64,000 nucleotides of DNA from an uncultured Dehalococcoidia bacterium (lineage in GTDB: Bacteria > Chloroflexota > Dehalococcoidia > Lucifugimonadales > UBA3495). The position numbers were made by a program, and so were the translations under genes. Positions 42,186 to 51,657 of the stretch are shown in pieces; the stretch's first letter is position 1; every line of letters starts with the position of its first letter. The notes below the pieces were generated by a model, which saw only the letters and a list, made by a program, of their open reading frames with translations, searched no databases and was not told the origin of the DNA. Where the stretch lies: positions 2,810,981-2,874,980 of the forward strand of contig OY282494.1 in the NCBI GenBank assembly GCA_958296385.1, given 5' to 3'.

Positions 42186-45100
42186 ATGTTGGGCCGGTTT
42201 GGACGCGCTCCGTTGCACAGGTTTAACAGCATGAATACTCGGGGGGGGGGGGGGGTAGAATGATGGGCCGCCGCCGCATCCGCATCTCCATCGCCCTGGC
42301 CGGCGCTGCTCTGGCCCTGTTTGTCGTGCTGGGTGGGCTGGCTGGTGCGCTGCTGCCTGAATCCACCCGGCCTCGGCTAACTCGAACCGCGTCACCGCTG
42401 TCAGCATTACCAGCGCCCCCGCTGCGGGTGATATTTACAGAACCACCGAAACCATCACCGTGCGGGTGACCTTCGCTGAATCTGTCACCAGTATCGTCGC
42501 TGGCAATCTGCGACTTGGCATTGGCCCCAACATCCGCAGCGCCACCCCGGACAGCATCAGCCCAAACAGCACGGACGTTGACTTCTCTTATGAGATCTTT
42601 GGCGCTGACTCGGACTCCGACGGCATCACTGTGGCCACCAACGCCCTCTCCGGCACTTTTACGCACCAACACGACAGCACTAATGACGTCAGCGCCAACC
42701 TTGCCCTCCCCAACACGCTGGCTACTGCGCAGGCCGGGCACAAGGTCAACGCTCCTACTACCGATTACGACGCCGATGACGACAACCTCATCGACATCAC
42801 CACGCTAGACCAGCTCAACGCCATCCGGTATGACCTGGACGGCAACGGCGATCCCACGGCCACCACCACTTACAACGTCGCTTTTCCGGGCCGCAATGCC
42901 GGCGCCACCGGACGGATGGGCTGCCCCGACGCCTGCGCCGGCTACGAGCTGCTGAACGACCTGGACTTTGACACCGACGGCGATGACGTCGCCGACGCGC
43001 CCTACGCCAGCTTGTCGCCCCTCGGCAATTACACGTCCACCTTTAACGGCAACGGCCATACCATCGCCAACCTGTCCGCATCGGCCACCGGCACTAATAC
43101 CAGAGGGGGACTGTTTGCGGAATTGGGCAGCGGCGGCGCCATCTCCGCAGTGGGACTGGTCAACCCCACGGTAAGCTCTACGGGCAATCTTAGCCGCACC
43201 GGCGGACTGGTGGGCGAAAGCAATGGCACAATCAGCGCCGTTTTTGTCAGTGGCGGCACTGTTACCTCCAACGGTGAGGACGCTTTCACCGGCGGGGTGG
43301 TCGGCCGGAACAACGGCACAATAAGGGCCGCCTATGCCACCGCCAGCGTCTCCAACAGCAACCGGGAATACAGTGACGCCGGCGGGCTGGTGGGCAACAA
43401 TCAAAACGGCACCGTCATTGCCAGCTACGCGGCCGGCTCCGTTACCGGCGGCGGCAACGGCACTGAACTCGGCTGTCTGGTGGGCAAAAACACCGGCGGA
43501 GGCTTGAACGGCACCATAACCAACAGCTATTGGGACTCTACCCTCTGCACCCACACCGGCGGCGGCGGCGCGGGCCATTCCACCACCGACCTGCAAACCC
43601 CCACCGGCTACACCGGCATCTACTCCCTCTGGAACCTGAACCTGGACGGCGTAACCGGGGGCGATGACCCCTGGTACTTCGGCGGCGCATCCGACTACCC
43701 CGTCCTGCAATACGGCCTGAACGCCGTGGCCACCTACCGGCTCAGAAACCCCGGCGCGGCCACCAAAGACTACGACGACGACAACAACAATCTGATTGAC
43801 GTCAAGACGCTGGCCCAGCTGGACGCCATCCGCTATGACCTGAACGGCGACGGGGCCGTGATTGGGGCGGGCGCCGTCGCCTACGGGGAGGCGTTCCCCG
43901 GCCTGACGACGGGGATGGGCTGCCCCGACGCCTGCATGGGCTACGAACTGCTGCAAAACCTGGACTTTGACAACGACAACAGCGGCGCCGTGGACAGCGA
44001 CGACGACTACCCTAATTGGGTGCCCATCGGAACTACCGCCGTGCCGTACACCGCTGCGTTCGACGGCAACAACCACACCATCTCCAACCTGACCATCGCC
44101 GCCGAGAGCCTCGGCACGGTGGGTCTGTTTGGCACGGTTCGCGGCGCCATCTCCGGCATCGGCCTGCCCGACGCTACCCTGACCGGGGGGGCGGCCAATG
44201 TCGCGATTGGCGCGCTGGTCGGCTCGCTGGAGACGGCCGGCACGGTAACGTCCAGCTGGACCACGGGCAGCGTGAGTTCCACCTTCACCGGCGCCGACGA
44301 AAAATCGGCCGGCGGGCTGGTGGGCTATAACCAGGGCGCGGTGCGGGCCAGCTATTCCGAGGCAACGGTGAACGTGACCAATACGGCCACGACGGTGCGG
44401 GCCGGCGGCCTGGTAGGGCGGCTGCACGGCGGCACGGTAACCGCCAGCTATGCCACCGGCGATGTAACCGGCGGCACCGGCAACACCACTTACGTCGGCG
44501 GCCTGGCGGGTTATCTCTCCGGCACGTCGCCCACCATCACGGCGTCCTACTCGACGGGAACGCCGCAGGCCGGCGGCACCGCCAACATCGGCGGGCTGAC
44601 CGGCAATACTGCCAGCGGCGTAACCGCCAGCTACTGGGACACCACCACCACCAGCCGCACCAGCGGCGGCGCCGGCACGGGCCAAACCACCGCGCAGCTG
44701 CAAGCGCCCATCGCCTACGGAACTACCGGCATCTACTCCACCTGGAACGCGGACATTGACAACGCCGATAACGACAACGACCTTACTACCGGAACCGACG
44801 ACCCCTGGAACTTCGGCACCGCCAGCGAGTATCCGGCGCTGCAATACGACGGCCTGGAACTTTACCGGCAGGAACGCGCTTTCGCTTTCAACCCCGCCGG
44901 GGTGACCGTAACCGAGGGCGACGCCGCCGGCGCAACCTACACCGTTGCGCTGAGCCGCCAGCCCTCCGGCACGGTAACCGTCGCCATCGCTAATACCGAC
45001 GGCAAAGCAACCACAACCCCGGCCTCCCTGACGTTCAACGCCGGCAACTGGAACACGCCGCAGAGGGTAACGGTCAAGCCGGTGTCCGACGCCGACCTTG

Positions 45101-46770
45101 CCGACAACACCGACACCATAACGCACACGCCCACCGGAACCGGCTACGGCGCCGGCGACGCGGCCAGCCTGTCCGTAAGCGTCCTCGACACCACCGCACC
45201 GGGCATCACCTTTGCGCCAATGAGCCTGTCCATCGCGGAGGGCACCGACGGCACCGAGTACACGGTGATATTGGATGACCCGCCCGCGGATGACACCACC
45301 ATCGCCATCACCACCGACATCGCCGGCGTCACCGTTGACTTGCCGAGCATCACCTTTACGACCGGCCTCTACAACGTCGCCCAGACGATAACGGTTGACA
45401 CGGAGGCCGACACCGCCACTGACCACGTAGCGTCCAGTCTGACGCACACCCCCACCATCCGGGGCATTGCCAGCGCCGCCGAGCTGCTGCCCGTGCTGCT
45501 GCACGAACCCGGCAACTCAACCTCAACCCCAATCGAGTTCAGAGCGCCGCCCCCCGGCCAGTCCTTCACCTACACCTTTGGCTCCCCGGGCGAGACGGTG
45601 ACGTACACGATAGACAGCGCGGCCGGCGTCCCCGCGGGCGTAACGGCCCGGACGACGGAGCTCCAGGGGTCGAGCGTGGACGCAACCTTCAGGTTCAGCG
45701 TGCCAGCTCACCCCGGCGGGCGCTCCGGCTACACCCTGGACCGGGATACGCTGGTGGACATCAGCTTAACGCGGACGGGAACAACCACGCCGCTAACGCT
45801 GCCCGGCAGTCTGGAAATCTGCCTGCCCCTGCCGGCCCACGGCAGCAACCCGCCCCTGCTGATGCACTACACGTCAGGCAGCTGGCGGACGGTAGGAACC
45901 ACCGTGCGCGGCAGCCAAGTCTGCGGCACGGTAAGCAGCCTCTCCCCATTCATCACCGGCCGCCTAACCGCCAGCACCCAACCCACCACCCCGCCGCCGC
46001 CGCCCGACGAGGGGGATGAGGACGACGACGAGGAACCGACGACCGGCACCGGCACTCCCAGCGGCGGCGGCTCCGGCGGCGGCGGTGGCGGCGGCGGTGG
46101 CAGCTTCGGAGGCGGCACAACGCCCAAGCCAACGCCAACCCCGACCCCCAGGGCGACGCCAACGCCAACGCCGGCCGCACCTACTCCGGCGCCAACCGCG
46201 ATGCCGACAGCAGTACCGGCCACGCCAACCCCAGCCCGTCCCACGCCAACGCCGGCGCCAACACCTGTGCCGACAGTAGCCCCAACGCTGGCCCCGGCCC
46301 CGCCGACGGCCACACCGCCAACACAACCGCCCCCGGTAGCGGCCCTAGTTCCGCAGCCGCCGGTAATCGGAGACATTACGTTCAGCAACGCTAACCCGCA
46401 ACCCGGCAGCGGCCTGACGGTAGAGTTCCCGGTAACCAACCCCGGAGCGGTAGCCACCGAGTACCAACTGGCGCTGGAAGTAGCCGGCGAGGTAGTCCAA
46501 CGCCAAACGCTAACCGTCGCACCCGGCGCAACGCAGGATTTGCAGCTGCCCATCGTAGCCCCGGATAGCCAGTCCGAGGTAACCGTTCGGGTAGATGAGC
46601 AATCCAAGACGGCAACCCTCACGCCGGCCGCATCCGAAACCGGAACGACGGCTGTTGGTGAGCAGGATGCTGGCGGTGGAGCGCCCTGGCTGATAATCGG
46701 CATTATCGCCGTAGTAGCCCTGGCCATCATCGGCGGCGCCATCGCCCTGCTGCGGCGGCGGCGCGGCTGA
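42186..46770 (+). CDS. GLUG-repeat membrane-anchored surface protein, frame broken near the N-terminus
   Basis: The best start is ATG at 42186 (GGAGG eight bases upstream). That frame runs into the poly-G tract and stops at 42261. One extra G would join it to a signal peptide frame (MMGRRRIRISIALAGAALAL at 42260 onward). Near 42355-42365 a second one-base shift leads into the mature frame, open to 46770. The mature part contains two GLUG-repeat arrays (about residues 190-390 and 540-760 of the 1,436-codon frame; for example GGLVGESNGTISAVFVSGGT), Calx-beta-like repeats (VTVTEGDAAGATYTVALSRQ), a Pro/Thr-rich stalk (TPTPTPRATPTPTPAAPTP), a CARDB-like domain, one TM helix (WLIIGIIAVVALAIIGGAIA) and RRRRG. 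It is a stalked adhesin-like protein held in the membrane at its C-terminus. Both shifts could be population variation or sequence error. Confidence 0.75.
42241..42255. repeat. Poly-G tract of 15 bases, candidate phase-variation switch
   Basis: Fifteen consecutive G sit between the ATG at 42186 and the signal-peptide frame. With 15 G the upstream frame ends at TGA 42261-42263; with 14 it ends at TAG; with 13 or 16 it reads into MMGRRRIRISIALAG. This is the arrangement of a translational contingency locus. Confidence 0.75.
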
Positions 46771-46792
46771 TAGCGGCGGCGGCCAGATCGCA

Positions 46793-46829
46793 AATAGCCG
46801 GGGCTGATTACGAACCAGGCCCGGCTATT
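46793..46829. terminator. Bidirectional hairpin terminator
   Basis: AATAGCCGGG (46793-46802) and CCCGGCTATT (46820-46829) form a perfect 10-base-pair stem between the convergent surface-protein and sugar-nucleotide dehydrogenase genes. A CTCTGCTAAAAAGTC stretch follows. Confidence 0.65.
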
Positions 46830-46847
46830 CTCTGCTAAAAAGTCTGA

Positions 46848-48173
46848 CTAATCCCGCCGGTTTTCGTCTCGTCTGGCCAGGCCCAGGGCCTCGTAGTCAA
46901 ACCCCAGCGCGTCCATAGTCTGCGGGTCATAAATACGCCGCCCATCCACAATCAGCGGCGACGCCATTGCGGCCCGCAGGCGGGTCAGGTTGGCGCTGCG
47001 GTAGTCGTCCCACTCGGTAATTACCAGCAAGGCTTGGCTGCCGGTGGCGGCCTGGTACATATCGGGGCAGTAGCGCAGGTTGGGGTGCGGGCCGAAAGTT
47101 TGCTGGAAACTGGCGATGGCCACCGGGTCGTGGCCGGTTACGCGGGCGCCGGCATCCAGCAGCAGCCGCACTACTTCCAGGCTGGGCGCGCTGCGCACGT
47201 CGTCGGTGCCGGGCTTGAACGACAGGCCCCAGACGGTTACCGGCCGGCCGTGCATCGGGTCGAGGCGGCGCCGGGCTTTGGCTACTATCCGGGCCGGCCG
47301 GCGCTGGTTTATCCGCTGCACCTCGGCCAGCAGCGCGGCGTCAACGCCGGCGCCGGTGGACAGGTGGTAGAACGCCTGCATATCTTTGGGCAGGCAGCTG
47401 CCGCCGTAACCGGCGCCGGGATTGAAAAACGACCGCCCGATGCGCGAATCGCTGCCCACGCCCTCCAGCAGCTGCCCCAGGTTGGCGCCGGTGGCCTCGC
47501 TCACGTCGGACAGCAGGTTGGCGTAGGATATTTTCAGCGCCAGAAACGCGTTGGACGCGTACTTGATTAGCTCGGCGGTGCCCGGGTCAGTCCACACTTT
47601 CGGGCAGTCAAACGAACCGTAAAGGTCATCAATCAATCGCTGGCTGCGTGCTCCGGCGGCGCCGATGATGATGCGGTCGGGATTGAAAAAATCGCGGACG
47701 GCGTTGCCCTCGCGCAGAAACTCCGGGATGCAGGCCAGGTCAAACTCGGCGTCCGGCCCGGCCCGGTTGCGGATGATGCGGGCAATCTGCCGGTGCGTGC
47801 CGATGGGGACGGTGCTTTTCTCGACCAGCAGCCGGTAGCCGGGCAGCTCGTCGGCGATTTCCGCGGCGGCGCTTTCCATCTGCGACAAATCGGCCACGCC
47901 GTCCGCGCCCTCCGGGGTGCCCACGCAGATGAGAACCACCGTAGCAACCTGCATCGCCTCCCGCAGATTGCCGGTGAAACGCAGCCGCCCCTGGCCAACG
48001 CCCTGGGCCACCAACTCCTGCAAGCCGGGCTCGTAGAACGGAACTTTGCCGCCGGCCAGCTGCTCCAACCGGCGGGGGTCGTTCTCGACGCAGACCACTT
48101 CGTGGCCCAGCGCACAAAAGCCGGCCGCAGTGACCAGCCCCACCGGGCCGCTGCCAATTATCCCCAAAATCAT
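46848..48173 (-). CDS. UDP-glucose/GDP-mannose 6-dehydrogenase family protein
   Basis: This encodes a 441-residue enzyme that oxidises a nucleotide sugar twice, to the uronic acid, with NAD. The Rossmann motif is GIIGSGPVGLVTAAGFCALG. Conserved parts are CVGTPEGADGVADLSQMESA, VEKSTVPIGTHRQI, IPEFLREGNAVRDFFNPDRI, and the catalytic cysteine in NPGAGYGGSCLPKDMQAF. The C-domain has VWGLSFKPGTDDVRSAPSLE. It lies directly downstream of the glycosyltransferase fusion and probably supplies UDP-glucuronate or a related donor for surface polysaccharide. Confidence 0.93.
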   Translation of the reverse strand: MILGIIGSGPVGLVTAAGFCALGHEVVCVENDPRRLEQLAGGKVPFYEPGLQELVAQGVGQGRLRFTGNLREAMQVATVVLICVGTPEGADGVADLSQMESAAAEIADELPGYRLLVEKSTVPIGTHRQIARIIRNRAGPDAEFDLACIPEFLREGNAVRDFFNPDRIIIGAAGARSQRLIDDLYGSFDCPKVWTDPGTAELIKYASNAFLALKISYANLLSDVSEATGANLGQLLEGVGSDSRIGRSFFNPGAGYGGSCLPKDMQAFYHLSTGAGVDAALLAEVQRINQRRPARIVAKARRRLDPMHGRPVTVWGLSFKPGTDDVRSAPSLEVVRLLLDAGARVTGHDPVAIASFQQTFGPHPNLRYCPDMYQAATGSQALLVITEWDDYRSANLTRLRAAMASPLIVDGRRIYDPQTMDALGFDYEALGLARRDENRRD

Positions 48174-48185
48174 CGGGGTATCACG

Positions 48186-50453
48186 TCAACCCTTTCCGGC
48201 CCGGCGCGCCGGAATAAAGAAGCCGATTCCCCAACTGAGGTGCATCGCCGCCAGCACGATGGGCATGATGATGGCCGACGGCTCCCGGCGGCGCAGCCCG
48301 CTGGCCGCCGAACCCAGCGCCAGCACGGCCAGGTACAGCAGCGGCAGCGCCAATGCCCACCAGAGCATCCCCATTACGGCGACGCCCACCGATGCCGCCA
48401 GCCCCAGCGCCAGCAGCGGGGCGGCCAGGTGCCGCAGCCGCAGCGAACCCGGATGCGTCAGCAGCATCGCCGACTTCCACCGGCCAAAGTTGAAATACTG
48501 CTGCGCCAGCGACGCCATGTTGCTGCGGGGGCGATACTCCGCCGCCAGCTCCGGGTCAAACCACACCGTTTCGCCTTGCGCGCGCAGCCGCCAGTTGAAC
48601 TCGTAATCCTGATTCCGTTTCAGCCGGGTATCAAACCCGCCGCTGGCCGCCAGGGTTTCCCGACGCCACGCGCCCAGGTACACCGTGTCGGTTGGCCCCG
48701 GAGCGTTGCTCACCCGGTAGAGCGCGCAGCCCGAACCCAGCCGCGAGTTCATCGCCAGCGCCACCGACCTGCTGAAAAACGTCGTCCCAACCGACCGCTG
48801 CCGTCCGCCCACGTTGGCGGCGCCGGTGCGGTCCAGCATCGCCACGGCCCGCCCGACGTACCCCGGCGGCAGCGTAGCGTGGGCATCGCAGCGCACGATG
48901 ACATCGCCGGACGCCTCCCTGATGGTGCGGTTGAGCCCGGTAGGCACGATGCCCTCCGGGTTAGGCACGATGCGAACATCGGGATACGACGCCTGAATTA
49001 CTCCCGCCATCGCCGGAGAATCCGAGCCGTCAGCCACGATGACCTCGCTTATCCCCGGATAATCCTGCGCCAGCACCGAGTCCAGCGTAGCCGCTATCGT
49101 CGCCTCCTCGTTGCGCGCCGGTATGATTACCGAAACGTTGCCGGGGCCGGCCGGCGCGCCGGGCAAGGGCGCCGGTTCGGATGCGTTATCCTTTACGTTC
49201 GCCCCGCTGCCGCGCGCGCCGGCATCCGTCCAAACCCGGCGATACTCGGCGATGTAGCGTTCGGCAACGGTGCGGTCGTCGTACTCGGCGGCAACCTTGC
49301 GGCGCCCGGCGGCCCCGTACCGGCGGCGCAGCTCGGCATCCGCCAGCAAACCCTCAATCGCCGCCGCCAACTTACCAGCGTCACGCGGCGGCACCACAAC
49401 CCCGTTCCCGCCGTCCTCCACAATCTCCGCAACCCCCGGCACCGTAGTCGCCACCACCGGCTTACCCATCGCCGCCGCCTCAATCAGCACGCGCGGCACG
49501 CCCTCCGGGTAGTAAGTCGGGTGCGCCACCACGTCGGATATGGCAAAGATGGACTGAACGTCGCTGCGATAGCCAAGATGCTTGACCGAACCCCCGTCAA
49601 CCCACGACGCTAAATCCGCTCCGGATACCGAATCCCGATTGCCCGGATCCGGCTCGCCGGCAATGATAAAACACGCGTCCGGCTGCCGGCTGCGTACCAG
49701 GCGCGCCGCCGCTGCGTACTCCGCAACGCCCTTGTCGTACAGCAAGCGCGACGCCATGCTGACCACCGGCGCCCCCGGCGCTATCCCCAGCTCTGCCCGC
49801 ACCTGCTCCCGGCCCGCCGCGGAAACCAGCTCCGGATTGAACGCCGCCAGGTCGATGCCAGACCCGCCCTTGATAACCCGCGCCTTGCGCCGCAGCGAAC
49901 TCGCCCCCAGCAGAGTGTCGCAGTCGTGTTCGGTCTGGAAAGTCAGGCAGTCGCTCAGCGACGCGGCCAGGCGATACAGCAGCATTGCGTATGACCGCAG
50001 GAACTGGCGGCTGCGCCCCGCCCGTGAGAAAGCATACCCCAGGCCGGTAACCCCGCCGAAAACCGCCGGCACGCCGGCCAGCCGGGCCGCAACCGCGCCG
50101 TACACATTCGGCTTGATGGTAAAATGATGCACCAAATCCGGCCGGAGCCGCCGGTAGATTCGCGCCAGCGCGATTACCTGCCCGGCGGCGGTCAACAGGT
50201 TCAGCCCCCGACGGTTCACGTGCCACGGAATGAACACCGCGCCCATCTGCTCGATGTCGGCCACAAACCGTCCGGGCGGCGCCACCGCGTACACGGTGAC
50301 GCCCAAATCCAGCAGCCGGCGCATAATCGGCGCACGAAACCGCAACAGGTTGGCATCACTATTGGCGACTATGGCCACCGACCGGGGAAAGTCGTCCATT
50401 TCGGGCTCTAATCTTGCAGGCTGCTGAAACATTGCCAAAATCTTGGCTTTCAC
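48186..50453 (-). CDS. Bifunctional glycosyltransferase: GT4 fused to GT2
   Basis: This encodes 755 residues from a GTG start; MDDFPRSVAIVANS at 50399 is a possible alternative. Residues about 20-415 form a GT4 (GT-B) enzyme: RPDLVHHFTIKPNVYGAVAA, APVVSMASRLLYDKGVAEYA, and YYPEGVPRVLIEAAAMGKPV with the E-x7-E region. After a Pro/Gly linker, residues about 440-690 form a GT2 (GT-A) enzyme: VSVIIPARNEEATIAATLDS, EASGDVIVRCDAHATLPPGY and NQDYEFNWRLRAQGETVW. Two or three TM helices end the protein. The fusion would add two sugars in sequence during exopolysaccharide assembly. Confidence 0.88.
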   Translation of the reverse strand: MKAKILAMFQQPARLEPEMDDFPRSVAIVANSDANLLRFRAPIMRRLLDLGVTVYAVAPPGRFVADIEQMGAVFIPWHVNRRGLNLLTAAGQVIALARIYRRLRPDLVHHFTIKPNVYGAVAARLAGVPAVFGGVTGLGYAFSRAGRSRQFLRSYAMLLYRLAASLSDCLTFQTEHDCDTLLGASSLRRKARVIKGGSGIDLAAFNPELVSAAGREQVRAELGIAPGAPVVSMASRLLYDKGVAEYAAAARLVRSRQPDACFIIAGEPDPGNRDSVSGADLASWVDGGSVKHLGYRSDVQSIFAISDVVAHPTYYPEGVPRVLIEAAAMGKPVVATTVPGVAEIVEDGGNGVVVPPRDAGKLAAAIEGLLADAELRRRYGAAGRRKVAAEYDDRTVAERYIAEYRRVWTDAGARGSGANVKDNASEPAPLPGAPAGPGNVSVIIPARNEEATIAATLDSVLAQDYPGISEVIVADGSDSPAMAGVIQASYPDVRIVPNPEGIVPTGLNRTIREASGDVIVRCDAHATLPPGYVGRAVAMLDRTGAANVGGRQRSVGTTFFSRSVALAMNSRLGSGCALYRVSNAPGPTDTVYLGAWRRETLAASGGFDTRLKRNQDYEFNWRLRAQGETVWFDPELAAEYRPRSNMASLAQQYFNFGRWKSAMLLTHPGSLRLRHLAAPLLALGLAASVGVAVMGMLWWALALPLLYLAVLALGSAASGLRRREPSAIIMPIVLAAMHLSWGIGFFIPARRAGKG

Positions 50454-50498
50454 TTTATCACTGTTACTAAATGCGTGCCACTAGTTGAGCTGCCATCC

Positions 50499-51638
50499 TT
50501 ACGGCAATATCCCACCGCCGCCGGCCGCCCCCTTAAGCAGTTTGCGGAACAGGGTTTCCCACTGGTCGAGCACGCTCTCGGTCGAGAATTCGGCGCAAAC
50601 CCGACGATACCCGGCATCGCCCAGGCCGTTCCGCTCCCGTTCGGAAAGCCGCATCATTCGCTCCATCCCCGCCGCCAGCGCCTGATGGTCGCCCGGCGGC
50701 ACGACGATACCCGTTTCGCCATCGGAAACCAGCTCCGGAACGGCGCCCACGGCAGTGGCCACCACCGGCCGCCGCGACGCCATCGCCTCCAACACTACCA
50801 CCGGCATACCCTCCCACGCCGAGGACAGCGCCAGCGCATCGCAGGCCGCAAACAGCTCCGGCATATCCCGCCGCAACCCCAGCAGCGCAACCCGCCCCGA
50901 CAACCCCAGCCGCCCAATCAATGCCCGCACCTCATCCTCCAACGGCCCCGCCCCGGCGATAACAAGCTGCGCCTCCGCCCGCCGCCGCGCTACCTCAGCA
51001 AAGGCGCGCAGCAGATTCGGATAATCTTTCTGAACATCAAGCCGTCCCGCCGCCAGCCATAGAAACCGCCCCTCCGCGATGCCCAGGCTCCGGCGCATAC
51101 GCTCACGGCTCTCAATCGGCTCAAACCGGGCAATGTCAATGGCGTTGGGTATGACGTGCGTATGGGACGGCTTGATGACTCCCCGGCGGCAGAGCTCGTT
51201 TCCGATGCTATGCGACTGCACGGTCACCGCATCCGCCAGCCAATCCGTAAGGCCCAGCAGCCGGCCTCTTATCGCCCCATCCCGTTCGTTACGAACCGAC
51301 GACACCGACGATGCCGACGACAGCAGCGACAGCAGCCGCGCCGTCATCATACCGTGAAACATAAACCCAACCAGCAAGTCCGGTCGGGCCTGCCGGACAA
51401 CCGCCGCCGCCCGGAACAGGCTTGCATATTTTCGGATGCCATTGGGCGAGTTAAGAGTCACAGCGAGCATCCCCGGCCCGCGCAGTTCCGAGCGTAGGGA
51501 TGCCTCCGAGAAAGGCAGATACGAAACCACCGTCACCCGCCAGCCTCGCCCGGCCAAGCCGTTGGCCAGTCCAACCAGCTGGTTCTCAGCGCCGCCCCGT
51601 TCCAGGCCGCTGATGATGAACATTACGTGGTCGGACAT
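50499..51638 (-). CDS. GT4-family glycosyltransferase
   Basis: This encodes 379 residues from MSDHVMFIISGLERGGAENQ, a typical GT4 N-terminus with the GGAE motif. Other features are IRGRLLGLTDWLADAVTVQS, FLWLAAGRLDVQKDYPNLLR, and SSAWEGMPVVVLEAMASRRP, which holds the E-G-x-P-x-x-x-x-E nucleotide-sugar site. The chosen start lies 20 bases after the stop of the O-antigen-ligase-like gene, whereas upstream in-frame starts would overlap it. It is part of the polysaccharide operon. Confidence 0.88.
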   Translation of the reverse strand: MSDHVMFIISGLERGGAENQLVGLANGLAGRGWRVTVVSYLPFSEASLRSELRGPGMLAVTLNSPNGIRKYASLFRAAAVVRQARPDLLVGFMFHGMMTARLLSLLSSASSVSSVRNERDGAIRGRLLGLTDWLADAVTVQSHSIGNELCRRGVIKPSHTHVIPNAIDIARFEPIESRERMRRSLGIAEGRFLWLAAGRLDVQKDYPNLLRAFAEVARRRAEAQLVIAGAGPLEDEVRALIGRLGLSGRVALLGLRRDMPELFAACDALALSSAWEGMPVVVLEAMASRRPVVATAVGAVPELVSDGETGIVVPPGDHQALAAGMERMMRLSERERNGLGDAGYRRVCAEFSTESVLDQWETLFRKLLKGAAGGGGILP

Positions 51639-51657
51639 CCGCTCAACGCCCCGCCGG

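Noticed and set aside
42805-45504. Open minus-strand frame of 899 codons within the surface-protein gene
   Set aside because: It is antisense to the GLUG arrays; its Gly/Val-rich translation reflects the codon bias of the real gene.
46120-46330. TPT-rich stretch as a possible separate gene or repeat array
   Set aside because: It is the Pro/Thr stalk of the surface protein, in frame between the Calx-beta-like region and the C-terminal domain.
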